Of a stretch of 64,000 nt of DNA, positions 8,562-19,199 are shown piece by piece (within the stretch, counting starts at the first letter, position 1; the number at the start of each line of letters is the position of its first letter). Origin of the DNA: Rhodopseudomonas boonkerdii. Lineage in GTDB: Bacteria; Pseudomonadota; Alphaproteobacteria; Rhizobiales; Xanthobacteraceae. The notes below the pieces were generated by a model that made no database searches, had not been told where the DNA came from, and saw only the letters and a list, made by a program, of their open reading frames with translations. The DNA is taken from NCBI RefSeq assembly GCF_021184025.1, contig NZ_CP036537.1:4898001-4962000 (forward strand), in the 5' to 3' direction. Position numbers and translations under genes: made by a program.

Positions 8562-9437
8562 CTACGATTGTTTCTTCGAAAACATATCCTTCGCCGCAAT
8601 CAACCCACCTCCCGCGATCAGTGCCGCAGCGATGGCGATATTTGCGCTCGCCTGTGCGAAGCCGGCAAAGATGAGAAAGCCTGTGGACAGCAGCGGCGTC
8701 GCATAGGATGCGGCACCGAGCACGCGGATATCGCCGCGCTTCATGCCGATATCCCACGTATAGAACGCCGCGCCCACCGGACCGACACCGAGCGCCATGA
8801 CTGAAAGCCATTGCAGCGCCGTCTCCGGCCAGACCGTTGTCTCGATGGCGAGATGCACGATGGCAGCCAGACACGCCGTTATCAGACAGAAACCGGCCAC
8901 GGCATCGGTCGGCACCGCTTTCAGCTGGCGCGACATCACCGAATAGGCCGCCCAGACGAAAGCCGCGCAGAAAGCCGCGAGCAACCCACCAGCGTGGCCG
9001 GACTGCAGACCGAGCGCGGCATTGCCCCATAACAGCAGCACCGTACCCACCAAGCCGAGCAGTGCGCCGATTACATGATGCGGGTACAGCCGCTCACCAG
9101 GCAGAAGCGACGAGAACAGCACGATCAGCAGCGGCCACAAATAGTTCAGCAACCCCGCCTCGGCCGGCGGTGCGAAGCGGAGAGCGATGAAATACAGTGC
9201 GTGATAGCCGAACAAGCCGCCAACACCGACCGCCCATGTCAGCGGCGATTGCCTGAGAGCACGCACGGCATCCGGACGCCAGATCCAGCTCAATCCTGCC
9301 GCCAGCGCGCCGATGGCAAAGGTCATGGCGGTCAATTGGAATGGCGGCATGCGCCCGCTCGCCACCGTCAACATCGACAGCAGCGACCACATGAGGATGG
9401 CGGTGAGGCCGATGAAAGTGGCGGTACGGGAGGTCAT
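8562..9437 (-). CDS. EamA/DMT-family exporter, YddG-like
   Basis: A 291-residue membrane protein with about ten hydrophobic helices in two EamA repeats (first TFIGLTAILMWSLLSMLTVA; second beginning near GGLLAAFCAAFVWAAYSVMS). The opening resembles the E. coli YddG start (TATFIGLTAILMWS), an exporter of aromatic amino acids, so an amino-acid export role is possible but not shown. It converges with the DUF985 gene (9 bases between stops). Start at 9437 chosen at the first Met before the first helix; the longer reading would add 25 hydrophilic residues encoded by repeat sequence. Confidence 0.8.
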   Translation of the reverse strand: MTSRTATFIGLTAILMWSLLSMLTVASGRMPPFQLTAMTFAIGALAAGLSWIWRPDAVRALRQSPLTWAVGVGGLFGYHALYFIALRFAPPAEAGLLNYLWPLLIVLFSSLLPGERLYPHHVIGALLGLVGTVLLLWGNAALGLQSGHAGGLLAAFCAAFVWAAYSVMSRQLKAVPTDAVAGFCLITACLAAIVHLAIETTVWPETALQWLSVMALGVGPVGAAFYTWDIGMKRGDIRVLGAASYATPLLSTGFLIFAGFAQASANIAIAAALIAGGGLIAAKDMFSKKQS

Positions 9438-9452
9438 ATGAGCGTGATCATC

Positions 9453-9537
9453 TGTAGGGTGGGCAAAGCGTAACGTGCCCCCCTCCCGAGCATCATGGCG
9501 GGCACGGCGCAAGGGCGCCTCTGACCAACCTACAGGA
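9453..9537. repeat. Palindromic repeat (TGTAGGGTGGGCAAAGCG type)
   Basis: The left arm TGTAGGGTGGGCAAAGCG and right-arm remnant CCAACCTACAGG flank an inner inverted pair ACGTGCCC and GGGCACGGCGC. It lies upstream of the exporter gene and downstream of phaB. A related element sits at 61288-61392, where the outer arms are GTAGGATGGGTCAAGCG and CGCCCATCCTAC. Confidence 0.65.
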
Positions 9538-9541
9538 TTCG

Positions 9542-10267
9542 TTACGCGTGATACTGTCCACCATTCACCGTGAGCGTCGAACCGGTAATGAAGCCGGCAT
9601 CATCCGCTGCAAGGAACAGCACTGCACGCGCGATTTCCTCGGGTTCGCCCAAACGGCCAACGGGAATCAAGGGAAGGATGCTCTTCTCTAGCACGTCCTT
9701 CGGCACCGCTTGCACCATCTCGGTGTTGATGTAGCCGGGGCAGATCACGTTCACGGTGATGCCGAGCTTGGCGTTCTCGAGCGCGAGCGCCTTGGTGAAG
9801 CCGATATCACCCGCCTTGGCGGCAGAGTAGTTGACCTGGCCGAACTGGCCTTTCTGGCCGTTGATCGATGAAATGTTGATGACCCGGCCGAACTTGCGCG
9901 ACCGCATGCCATCGATGACAGGCTTGGTCATGTTGAACAGCGAGCCGAGATTGGTGTTCACGACTGCATGCCAGGATTCGGGCGTCATCTTGTGAAAGGC
10001 GCCGTCTTTGGTGATGCCCGCATTGTTGATCAGCACTTCTACCGGGCCAAGGTCGGCTTCGACCTTCTTGATCCCTTCAGAGCAGGCCTCGAACGACGAG
10101 ACGTCCCATTTGTAGACAGGAATGCCGGTTTCGGTCTTGAATTTCTCGGCCGCGGCGTCGTTGCCGGCATAGGTCGCGGCAACCTTGTAGCCCGCATCCT
10201 TCAACGCCTTGCTGATGGCCGCGCCAATGCCTCGTGTTCCACCGGTCACCACTGCCACGCGCGCCAT
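9542..10267 (-). CDS. phaB: Acetoacetyl-CoA reductase
   Basis: NADPH-dependent reduction of acetoacetyl-CoA to (R)-3-hydroxybutyryl-CoA, the monomer of polyhydroxybutyrate. A 241-residue short-chain dehydrogenase with the cofactor loop VTGGTRGIGAAIS, the NNAGITKDG motif, catalytic Ser in INISSINGQKGQFGQ and the YSAAK Tyr/Lys pair. The PhaB-type VNYSAAKAGDIGFTKALA and GYINTEMV segments separate it from FabG. GGAGGAC directly precedes the start. It lies downstream of phaA, but a strong hairpin sits between them. Confidence 0.96.
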   Translation of the reverse strand: MARVAVVTGGTRGIGAAISKALKDAGYKVAATYAGNDAAAEKFKTETGIPVYKWDVSSFEACSEGIKKVEADLGPVEVLINNAGITKDGAFHKMTPESWHAVVNTNLGSLFNMTKPVIDGMRSRKFGRVINISSINGQKGQFGQVNYSAAKAGDIGFTKALALENAKLGITVNVICPGYINTEMVQAVPKDVLEKSILPLIPVGRLGEPEEIARAVLFLAADDAGFITGSTLTVNGGQYHA

Positions 10268-10337
10268 GTCGTCCTCCCAAAATCAATTCTGAAATTATAG
10301 TAGCGAGTTAAGCTGGCGCTACGATGAACATCAAGAA

Positions 10338-10373
10338 AAAACGCCCGGCGCGTCGCGCCGGGCGTTTTGATTT
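10338..10373. terminator. Strong palindromic terminator between phaA and phaB
   Basis: A perfect 15-bp stem (AAAACGCCCGGCGCG at 10338-10352, one central T, complement at 10354-10368) flanked by A and T runs on both strands. Minus-strand transcription from phaA must pass it to reach phaB, so it likely ends or attenuates the phaA transcript and phaB would then need its own promoter in 10268-10337. Confidence 0.8.
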
Positions 10374-10443
10374 GATCGACGATACAGCGTCAATCCGTGT
10401 GCAGTGCAATCGCGCCGATGTTTTCAGCGCGCGTGCCGCAGTT

Positions 10444-11950
<1,507 letters not shown>

Positions 11951-12544
11951 ATGGCGAAAACAGATCAACCGACCACCATCAAGAAATATGCGAACCGCCG
12001 GCTCTATAATACCGGAACGAGTACATATGTGACGCTGGAAGACCTCGCCGCGATGGTGAAGGATGGCGAGGATTTCCTCGTCTACGACGCCAAGACCGGT
12101 GACGACATCACCCGGCAGGTGCTCGCACAGATCATCTTTGAACAGGAGAACAAGGCCGGCCAGAACCTGCTGCCGACCACGTTCCTGCGCCAACTGATCC
12201 GCTTCTACGGTGACAGCATGCAGATGGTGGTACCGAAATATCTCGAACAGTCGATTGATTCGCTCACGCGCGAGCAGGAGAAATTCCGCAAGCAGATGAC
12301 GAGCACCTTCGGCATGACACCTTTCGCGCCGCTGGAAGAAACGGTTCGCCGCAACATGGAGCTGTTCCAGCAGACTTTCTCAATGTTCAAACCGTTCGTG
12401 CCGCCGCGTCCCGGCGCCGCAGAGCCGGACAAGGCCCCTGAGCCGACTTCGAGTGGAAGCGACAATATCGAAGACCTGCGCCGCCAGATGAAGGACATGC
12501 AGGACCGCCTCGAACGCATGTCGCACGAGCCGAAGAGCGAGTAA
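11951..12544 (+). CDS. phaR: Polyhydroxyalkanoate synthesis repressor PhaR
   Basis: A 197-residue regulator that binds DNA and PHB granules and represses phasin and its own gene when no polymer is present. The N-terminal DNA-binding domain (residues about 9-70) has the family signature TTIKKYANRRLYNTGTSTYV and YDAKTGDDITRQVL. Two PHB-accumulation regulatory segments follow (FLRQLIRFYGDSMQMVVPKYLE). The C-terminal 40 residues are Pro/Glu-rich with a coiled-coil-like end (DNIEDLRRQMKDMQDRLERM). Next to phaAB, as in rhizobia. Confidence 0.96.
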   Translation: MAKTDQPTTIKKYANRRLYNTGTSTYVTLEDLAAMVKDGEDFLVYDAKTGDDITRQVLAQIIFEQENKAGQNLLPTTFLRQLIRFYGDSMQMVVPKYLEQSIDSLTREQEKFRKQMTSTFGMTPFAPLEETVRRNMELFQQTFSMFKPFVPPRPGAAEPDKAPEPTSSGSDNIEDLRRQMKDMQDRLERMSHEPKSE

Positions 12545-12554
12545 GATTCTCAGC

Positions 12555-12695
12555 CCCTCATGGTGAAGAGGCGCGACTTGTCCGCCGTAGCTCGAAGAGC
12601 GAAGGCGGAAGCGCCGTCTCGAACCATGAGATGGCCTGGCTCTCGTCTCGCCGCCATCCTTCGAGGCGCGGCTCCGCATCTCCTCAGGATGAGGG
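12555..12695. repeat. Family A paired-hairpin repeat, copy 1
   Basis: First hairpin: CCCTCATGGTG to CGTCTCGAACCATGAG (GG core). Second: CATCCTTCGAGGCG to CTCCTCAGGATGAGG (CC core). The first loop is enlarged by a GCGAAGGCGGA-type insertion. It lies between phaR and ogt. Confidence 0.85.
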
Positions 12696-12776
12696 TCTGA
12701 GATTTTCTCGGAAATCGGAATGCAGCGCCGACCGTGGCACACTACGGTCGGCGTTTTCATGTGATGAGCGCCCCCC

Positions 12777-13298
12777 ATGGCAAAGCCCGCGACACCACTT
12801 CATCTCGACCGACTGGACACGCCGATTGGCACGGCATTGCTGGTGACGAGTGCCGATGGCACGCTGTGCGCACTTGACTGGACAGATTACGAAGAACGCC
12901 TAAACACCTCGCTGCGCCGCTATCTCGATGCAGCACTTCTCGTCGATGCACCAGCTCCCAAATCGATTCGTCGGGCGTTAACACGCTATTTCGGCGGCGA
13001 GCTCAATCAGCTCGACGCGATCCCTTGCCACATCCCGGGTACGCCATTTCAGAGCAATGTGTGGACTGCACTGCGCAAGATCCCCGCCGGCACGACGCTC
13101 AGCTATGGCGCCCTCGCCGCACAGCTGGGCTCACCCACAGCGATGCGCGCCGTTGGTCATGCCAATGGGTCGAATCCCCTCAGCGTGGTTGTCCCCTGTC
13201 ATCGCCTGATCGGCGCCAATGGCGCATTGACCGGCTATGGCGGCGGGATCGAACGCAAGCGTTGGCTGCTGCGGCATGAGGGCGTGGAGGTCGCCTAA
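12777..13298 (+). CDS. ogt: Methylated-DNA-[protein]-cysteine S-methyltransferase
   Basis: Suicide repair protein that moves methyl groups from O6-methylguanine to its own cysteine. 173 residues. The active-site signature is VVPCHRLIGANGALTGYGGG with the acceptor Cys in PCHR. The DNA-binding helix-turn-helix includes GTTLSYGALAAQLGSPTAMR and the Asn hinge AVGHANGSNPL. The N-terminal ribonuclease-H-like half is short, as in Ogt/MGMT. No Ada domain. Stands alone, converging on glnD with a family A repeat between. Confidence 0.95.
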   Translation: MAKPATPLHLDRLDTPIGTALLVTSADGTLCALDWTDYEERLNTSLRRYLDAALLVDAPAPKSIRRALTRYFGGELNQLDAIPCHIPGTPFQSNVWTALRKIPAGTTLSYGALAAQLGSPTAMRAVGHANGSNPLSVVVPCHRLIGANGALTGYGGGIERKRWLLRHEGVEVA

Positions 13299-13337
13299 CA
13301 CTCAGTCCCTCCCGCCTGAACGCAGTTGCGTTCAGGC

Positions 13338-13463
13338 TGAGGTGAGGAGGCCTAGCGGCGCAATTGCGCCGCTGACAGCGCCATCTCGAACCATGAAATC
13401 GCGAAGCTCCGGCGCTTGGCGCCATCCTTCGAGATGCCGCTACGCGGCTCCTCAGGATGAGGG
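13338..13463. repeat. Family A paired-hairpin repeat, copy 2
   Basis: Degenerate GG-core hairpin (CTGAGGTGAGGAGG to ATCTCGAACCATGA) then an intact CC-core hairpin (CATCCTTCGAGATG to CTCCTCAGGATGAGG). The second ends six bases from the glnD stop. An extra small palindrome (CCTGAACGCAGTTGCGTTCAGG) is interrupted just to the left at about 13315-13337. Confidence 0.85.
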
Positions 13464-13468
13464 TGGAG

Positions 13469-16276
13469 TTACGCCGCCGGTTTCTCCGCGACCTCGTTAT
13501 TCGCCAGCAGATGGATCAGCGCCCGCTTGATGGCAGCCTGGCGCGTCGGTGCCGTGATCTGCGCACCGAGCAGGTCGGTGACATAGAACACGTCACGCGC
13601 GCGCTCGCCGAAGGTGGCCACATGCGCTGAGGCGATGTTGAGATTCAGTTTCGAGATCGCCGTGGTGAGCTGATACAGCAGGCCCGGACGGTCGAGGCCG
13701 GAGACCTCGATCACCGTATAGCGATCCGACCACTGATTGTTGACGATCACTTCCGGCTCGACAGTAAAAGCCTTCAGCTTCGCCTTATTGGAGGAGCTCG
13801 ACGACGCGCGTTTCGCTACCGTCTCCGGCAAACGTAACTTGCCCTCGAGCACATCCTCGATCATGTCGCCAATCCGTGTCGCGCGGCGGCCTTCGTCGTC
13901 GTCCCGGTCATACTCGCGCGAGATCGCAATCGTGTCGAGCGCACGCCCGTCGGTGGTCGTATAGATTTGCGCATCGACGATATTCGCTCCGGCTGCAGCA
14001 CAGGCGCCGGCGATGATCGACAGCAGCCAGGGGTGGTCGACGGCAAGGATCGTAAGTTCGGTGACCCCGCGCGCCTCGTCGAAGCCGACATTGATCGCCA
14101 GCTTGTGGCCGGCCTGTTCGCTCGCCTGCAGAAAACGCGCGTGACGTATCTTGCGCTCCAGATCGACCTTAAGCCAGTAAGCCGGATAGTGCCGCGCGAT
14201 ATAGGCATTGAGCTGCTGCTCCGGCCATTCGGTGAAGGCACGACGGAATTCGGCCTGCGCTGCGGCAATACGCTGGGCGCGATTCACTTCGGAGAAGCCG
14301 CCGGTGAGCACCGGTTCGGTCTCGTAATACAACGTGCGCAAGAGCTGCGCCTTCCAGCCGTTCCATACACCCGGCCCGACGCCGCGAATATCGGCGGTGG
14401 TCAGGATCGTCAGCAGCTTCATCTGCTCGACAGATTGCACCACGGCGGCGAAATTCTCGATGGTCTTGGCGTCCGATAGGTCGCGCGACTGCGCCACCGT
14501 GGACATTGTGAGATGTTCCTCGATCAGCCACGCCACCAGATCCGTATCGGCAGCGTTGAAACCGAGCCGAGGACACAGCCGCCGCGCCACTTTGGCGCCC
14601 GCAATGGAGTGATCCTCCGGCCGCCCCTTGGCGATGTCATGCAGCAGCACGGTGATGTAGATCACCGCGCGATGTTCGGGCCGGATTTTGCGCATCAGAT
14701 CGCTGGCGAGCACAAACTCCTCGTTACCGCCACGCTCGATCTCCTGAAGGATGCCGATGCAGCGGATCAGATGCTCATCGACCGTATAGTGATGATACAT
14801 GTTGAACTGCATCATCGAGACAATGCGGCCGAACGCACGGATGAAGTGGCCGAGCACGCCGGTCTCGTTCATCCGCCGCAGCACCGTCTCGGCATTGTCC
14901 GAGGTCAGGATCTCCATGAAGATCTTGTTAGCCTCGGGGTCTTCCCGCATCTCGCGAGTGATCAACCGCAACGAGCGTGTCGCGGTGCGCATCGCATCGG
15001 GATGGAACGCCAGATTGTTCTTCTGCGCCAGACGAAAGAACCGCATCAGATTGACCGGATCTTCCTTGAAGACATCGGGTGCGGCCAGATTGATGCGGTT
15101 GTTGTCGACGATGAAGACGTCGCTGCCGGGAACACGACGGCGTTTGTTGTCGGGCCGCAGCTTGGCCATCATCCGCGTCAGCGCCGGCGCCGGCTTGGCC
15201 TGCTGGTCTTCCAGCTTGGCGCACAGGATCGCGGTGAGGTCACCGACCTCCTTCGCAATCAGGAAGTAGTGCTTCATGAAGCGCTCGACGTCCTGCATGC
15301 CGGGATGCGAGGTATAGCCGAGGCGCACAGCGATCTCGCGCTGCAAATCGAACGACAGCCGCTCTTCCGGCCGCTTGGTCAGGAAGTGGATGTTGCAGCG
15401 GACCGACCACAGGAAATCCTCGCATCGCCTGAAGGTGCGATATTCCTGCGCATCGAACACGCCGCGCGCCACCAGCTCCTTGCTGTCGCGCACGCGGTAG
15501 ACATATTTCGCGATCCAGAACACCGTATGCAGGTCGCGTAGGCCGCCCTTGCCGTCCTTGACGTTCGGCTCGACCAGATAGCGCGACTGGCCGCCGCGGC
15601 GATGCCGTTCCTCGCGCTCGGCGAGCTTCGCTGCAACGAATTCGGCCGCGGTGCCCTGCACCACCTCTTCATCGAAACGCTTGACCAGTTCTTCGTAGAG
15701 CTCTTTGTCTCCGGCGAGGAAGCGCGTCTCCAGGATCGCCGTACGGATGGTCATGTCGCCGCGCGCCTGGCGGATCGATTCATCCACCGAGCGGGTGGCG
15801 TGGCCGACCTTGAGCCCCATGTCCCACAGACAATAGAGAATGACCTCGGCGACCTGCTCGCCCCAGGCGGTCTGCTTGTAGGGAAGGATGAACAGGAGAT
15901 CGATATCGGACTCCGGTGCCATCAAGCCGCGGCCGTAGCCACCGGTGGAAACCACCGACATGCGCTCTCCGCTCGATGGCAACGGAGAGTAATAGAGATG
16001 CTTGGTCGCTGCGTTGAACAACAGGCGGATGATATCGTCCTGCACGTCGCAGAGCCGCTCAGCGCAGCGCCTGCCGTGACGGTCCTTCAGCAACGCCGCC
16101 TCGGCCGCTTCACGCGCGGTCATCAGTTCGGCCTTGAGCAGCCTGGCGAGCGCAGCGCGAAACAGATCACTCTTGCCGCGGTGCTCCGCAGCAAGCGCAT
16201 CGATCTCGGCGGCAATCCGCGCGGTATCGAATTCGATGTCGGGAGCCGTCCCGATCTTCAGCACAGCACTGTCCAT
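13469..16276 (-). CDS. glnD: [Protein-PII] uridylyltransferase / uridylyl-removing enzyme
   Basis: Senses glutamine and adds or removes UMP on PII proteins. About 935 residues. In order: nucleotidyltransferase domain with STGGYGRGLMAPESDIDLLF (near residue 110), GlnD helical region, HD phosphohydrolase domain (YHHYTVDEHLIRCIGIL and VLLHDIAKGRPEDHS), and two C-terminal ACT domains (ELTILAVDHPWLLSIIAGAC; VIEVSGLDRPGLLYQLTTAI) that bind glutamine. All catalytic motifs look intact. ATG 16276 is used; 16282 and 16303 are in-frame alternatives and none has a clear ribosome-binding site. Divergent from the ssu-like operon over about 270 bases in which I see no other gene. Confidence 0.97.
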   Translation of the reverse strand: MDSAVLKIGTAPDIEFDTARIAAEIDALAAEHRGKSDLFRAALARLLKAELMTAREAAEAALLKDRHGRRCAERLCDVQDDIIRLLFNAATKHLYYSPLPSSGERMSVVSTGGYGRGLMAPESDIDLLFILPYKQTAWGEQVAEVILYCLWDMGLKVGHATRSVDESIRQARGDMTIRTAILETRFLAGDKELYEELVKRFDEEVVQGTAAEFVAAKLAEREERHRRGGQSRYLVEPNVKDGKGGLRDLHTVFWIAKYVYRVRDSKELVARGVFDAQEYRTFRRCEDFLWSVRCNIHFLTKRPEERLSFDLQREIAVRLGYTSHPGMQDVERFMKHYFLIAKEVGDLTAILCAKLEDQQAKPAPALTRMMAKLRPDNKRRRVPGSDVFIVDNNRINLAAPDVFKEDPVNLMRFFRLAQKNNLAFHPDAMRTATRSLRLITREMREDPEANKIFMEILTSDNAETVLRRMNETGVLGHFIRAFGRIVSMMQFNMYHHYTVDEHLIRCIGILQEIERGGNEEFVLASDLMRKIRPEHRAVIYITVLLHDIAKGRPEDHSIAGAKVARRLCPRLGFNAADTDLVAWLIEEHLTMSTVAQSRDLSDAKTIENFAAVVQSVEQMKLLTILTTADIRGVGPGVWNGWKAQLLRTLYYETEPVLTGGFSEVNRAQRIAAAQAEFRRAFTEWPEQQLNAYIARHYPAYWLKVDLERKIRHARFLQASEQAGHKLAINVGFDEARGVTELTILAVDHPWLLSIIAGACAAAGANIVDAQIYTTTDGRALDTIAISREYDRDDDEGRRATRIGDMIEDVLEGKLRLPETVAKRASSSSSNKAKLKAFTVEPEVIVNNQWSDRYTVIEVSGLDRPGLLYQLTTAISKLNLNIASAHVATFGERARDVFYVTDLLGAQITAPTRQAAIKRALIHLLANNEVAEKPAA

Positions 16277-16544
16277 AGGCATCCCGGATATCGGACGGCG
16301 CAAGCGCTGTCACGGTGATTGTGACCCAACAGTTAGTTCATGCTGCCGTTTGCGCAATCGAAGAAACGACATCCTCAAAGCGAGCGCCTTGGCGCGCGAT
16401 ATCTTCTCGTTGACGAAACCGCATAAGCAATTGAAATTAAACAGAGTTTTTGCGTCGCAACGCGATGGTGTCCAGCCGCTTCCGGCGCGTTGGACGAAGC
16501 TTGTCGGCGCGCAAGAACGCATGTCATTTCATGGGGAGATTCGA

Positions 16545-17519
16545 ATGTTCAGCCTATCACGGCGCGCGGCCGCCGGTCTGATTGCCGGCGCAGCGTTGCT
16601 GCCTGCCACCGCCTTCGCCGCCGACCCGCTCAAGGAGATCCGGCTCGACTGGGCGACCTATAATCCGGTCTCGATCATCCTCAAGCAGAACGGCCTCCTA
16701 GAAAAGGAATTCGCCAAGGACGGCATCAAGATCACCTGGGTGCAGTCGGCCGGCTCCAACAAGGCGCTCGAATTCCTCAATGCCGGCTCGATCGATTTTG
16801 GCTCGACCGCCGGATCCGCCGCACTGGTCGCCAAAATCAACGGCAACCCGATCAAGTCTGTCTATGTCTATTCGCGGCCGGAGTGGACCGCGCTGGTGAC
16901 GACAAAGGACTCCAAGATCGCCTCCGTCGCCGATCTCAAGGGCAAGCGCGTCGCAGTGACCCGTGGCACCGACCCGCACATCTTCCTGGTCCGCGCACTG
17001 CTCGATGCCAAACTCACCGACAAGGACATCACCCCGGTGCTGCTGCAGCACGCCGATGGCAAGGCTGCGTTGATCCGCGGCGATGTCGATGCCTGGGCCG
17101 GGCTCGATCCGATGATGGCGCAGGCCGAAGTCGAGGACGGCGCAAAGCTGTTCTTCCGCAAACCCGAGGCCAATACCTGGGGTATCCTGAATGTTCGCGA
17201 ACAGTTTTTGAAAGACTATCCGGATGCCGCCCGCCGCGTGCTCGCGGTCTATGAAGACGCGCGAAAGTATTCGCTGGAGAATTATCCGGAGCTGAAGAAG
17301 GCCTTTATCGGCGTCACCAAGCTGCCCGAGGCCGTGGTCGACAAGCAGCTCAAGGAGCGCACCGAGCTCACCCATAGCCGCATCGGCGCACCGCAGCGCG
17401 AATCGATCCTCGCGGCGGGCCTCGCTCTGCAGCAGGCGGGCGTGATCGACGCGAAAGTCGACGTGAAGGCAACGGTGAACGCCCTGATCGACGACCAGAT
17501 CCCGCTGCCGAAGAGCTGA
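16545..17519 (+). CDS. ssuA: Aliphatic-sulfonate-type ABC transporter substrate-binding protein
   Basis: A 324-residue periplasmic receptor of the SsuA/TauA/NrtA fold. The signal peptide runs FSLSRRAAAGLIAGAALLPA to TAFAADP. The mature part has IRLDWATYNPVSIILKQNG, the ligand-binding ALEFLNAGSIDFGSTAGSA, and LKGKRVAVTRGTDPHIFLVR. GGGGAG precedes ATG 16545. First gene of a three-gene operon with overlapping junctions (ssuA-ssuC-ssuB). No ssuD or ssuE monooxygenase genes follow, so the substrate could be another sulfonate, taurine, or an organic sulfur ester. Confidence 0.88.
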   Translation: MFSLSRRAAAGLIAGAALLPATAFAADPLKEIRLDWATYNPVSIILKQNGLLEKEFAKDGIKITWVQSAGSNKALEFLNAGSIDFGSTAGSAALVAKINGNPIKSVYVYSRPEWTALVTTKDSKIASVADLKGKRVAVTRGTDPHIFLVRALLDAKLTDKDITPVLLQHADGKAALIRGDVDAWAGLDPMMAQAEVEDGAKLFFRKPEANTWGILNVREQFLKDYPDAARRVLAVYEDARKYSLENYPELKKAFIGVTKLPEAVVDKQLKERTELTHSRIGAPQRESILAAGLALQQAGVIDAKVDVKATVNALIDDQIPLPKS

Positions 17520-18364
17520 TGAGCATCGCCCTCGATACGCCAGCGCCGGTGGCAGAAGCCCCGGCACTGCAGGCGACGACCGGACGCTGGCAGCGCTTCG
17601 CGCGGCCGGCGCTCGGCATTGTATTGCCCTTCACCCTCGCGCTCGCATGGGAGGCCGCGGTCCGGGCTGGCTGGTCGAACGGCCGGCTGGTGCCACCGCC
17701 GTCGCGTGTCATCGCCACCATCGCCGAACTCGCGCAAAGCGGCGAACTCTGGAAACACATCACTACCACACTCATTCGCGTTGCAGCCGGTTTCGGCTTC
17801 GGCGTTGTCGCGGGCACACTGCTCGGCGCCATTTCAGGCTATTGGGGCATCGCACGCCGGCTGCTCGATCCCACCGTGCAGGCCCTGCGCGCCATTCCTT
17901 CGATCGCCTGGGTGCCACTGTTCATCCTGTGGCTCGGCATCTTCGAGACATCCAAAGTCGCGCTGATCGCAGTCGGCGTGTTCTTCCCTGTCTATCTCGG
18001 CGTGATGGGCGCCATTCTCTCGGTCGATCGCAAGATCGTCGAGGTTGGCCGCACCTTCCGCCTGTCTGGCCCGGCCATGATCCGCCGTATCTTGCTGCCT
18101 GCCGTGCTGCCGGCCTATGTGGTGGCGCTGCGCGTCGGCCTTGGTCTCGGCTGGATGTTTGTGGTCGCCGCGGAATTCATGGGCGCTTCCGAAGGACTTG
18201 GCTATCTCTTGATCGACGGCCAGCAGCTCGGCAAGCCCGCACAGATCCTCGCCGCCATCACCATCTTCGCCCTGCTCGGCAAGACCACCGACTGGCTGAT
18301 CGAACGCCTCACCGCGCCGCTGCTGCGCTGGCAGGATGCGTTCCGGCCGGGCGGAGACACCTGA
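17519..18364 (+). CDS. ssuC: ABC transporter permease, SsuC-type
   Basis: A 281-residue BPD_transp_1 permease with about six membrane helices (first: ALGIVLPFTLALAWEAAVRA; others around 100-125, 140-165, 210-235). The EAA loop that docks on the ATPase is EVGRTFRLSGPAMIRRILLP. Its ATG overlaps the ssuA stop (TGATG at 17517-17521) and its own stop overlaps the ssuB start, so the three proteins are made from one message. The sequence pattern fits nitrate/sulfonate/bicarbonate permeases. Confidence 0.93.
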   Translation: MSIALDTPAPVAEAPALQATTGRWQRFARPALGIVLPFTLALAWEAAVRAGWSNGRLVPPPSRVIATIAELAQSGELWKHITTTLIRVAAGFGFGVVAGTLLGAISGYWGIARRLLDPTVQALRAIPSIAWVPLFILWLGIFETSKVALIAVGVFFPVYLGVMGAILSVDRKIVEVGRTFRLSGPAMIRRILLPAVLPAYVVALRVGLGLGWMFVVAAEFMGASEGLGYLLIDGQQLGKPAQILAAITIFALLGKTTDWLIERLTAPLLRWQDAFRPGGDT

Positions 18365-19143
18365 TGCTCACCCTCGACAAGGTCGACAAGACCTATCCCA
18401 ATGGCGTCCATGCCCTGGAGCGCTTCAGCGCCCGCATCCAGCAGGGCGAGATCATCGCCATCATCGGTGGCTCCGGCTGCGGCAAGTCCACGCTGCTGCG
18501 CGCCATTGCCGGCCTCGATCGGGCCTCGTCCGGCACGATCCGCATCGACGATATCGACATCACCGCGCCGCATGAGAAGATCGGCATCATCTTCCAGGAA
18601 CCGCGGCTGCTGCCCTGGCTCAATGTCGCTGACAATATCGGCTTCGGCCTCGCCGATCTTCCCGCCACCACACGGCGGGAACGGGTTGAACAGGCGTTGT
18701 CACGTGTCGGCTTGCCCGATAAGGCCAAGGCCTGGCCACGCGAACTCTCCGGCGGGCAAGCGCAACGCGTCGCTATCGCCCGCTCGCTGGTGCCGCAGCC
18801 CGAAGTGCTGCTACTCGACGAGCCGTTTTCTGCCCTCGACGCCTTCACGCGCCGCGACCTTCAGGACCACCTGCTGGACCTGTGGGCTGACACGCGGCCG
18901 ACGCTGATCCTCGTCACCCATGACGTGGACGAAGCCGTCGTGCTGGCCGATCGCGTGCTGGTGATGCGACCGCGACCGGGCCGTCTGTTCGCCGAGATCG
19001 ATGTCAGCCTCGCCCGCCCGCGTGACCGCGCATCTCCGCTGTTCGATGCGGTGAAGAAACGCGTGCTCACCGCGCTCGATCGTTCGCTCGATCGCGACGT
19101 GCCGGATCACGCACCTGCCGAGGCTGTCGGCGCCTGGTGGTGA
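18364..19143 (+). CDS. ssuB: ABC transporter ATP-binding protein, SsuB-type
   Basis: The 259-residue ATPase of the importer. Walker A is GGSGCGKSTLLRAIAG, the Q loop is IIFQEPRLLPWLNV (the E-PRLLPW form typical of the SsuB/TauB/NrtD group), the signature is LSGGQAQRVAIARSLV, Walker B is LLLDEPFSALD, and the switch histidine is in VTHDVDEAV. ATG at 18364 overlaps the permease stop. A long antisense reading in the same segment is a shadow. Confidence 0.95.
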   Translation: MLTLDKVDKTYPNGVHALERFSARIQQGEIIAIIGGSGCGKSTLLRAIAGLDRASSGTIRIDDIDITAPHEKIGIIFQEPRLLPWLNVADNIGFGLADLPATTRRERVEQALSRVGLPDKAKAWPRELSGGQAQRVAIARSLVPQPEVLLLDEPFSALDAFTRRDLQDHLLDLWADTRPTLILVTHDVDEAVVLADRVLVMRPRPGRLFAEIDVSLARPRDRASPLFDAVKKRVLTALDRSLDRDVPDHAPAEAVGAWW

Positions 19144-19199
19144 CATCGCGCCGACACGCGACTACAAGCTGCAACTAACAAAACTCAGGGAGAGCCATC

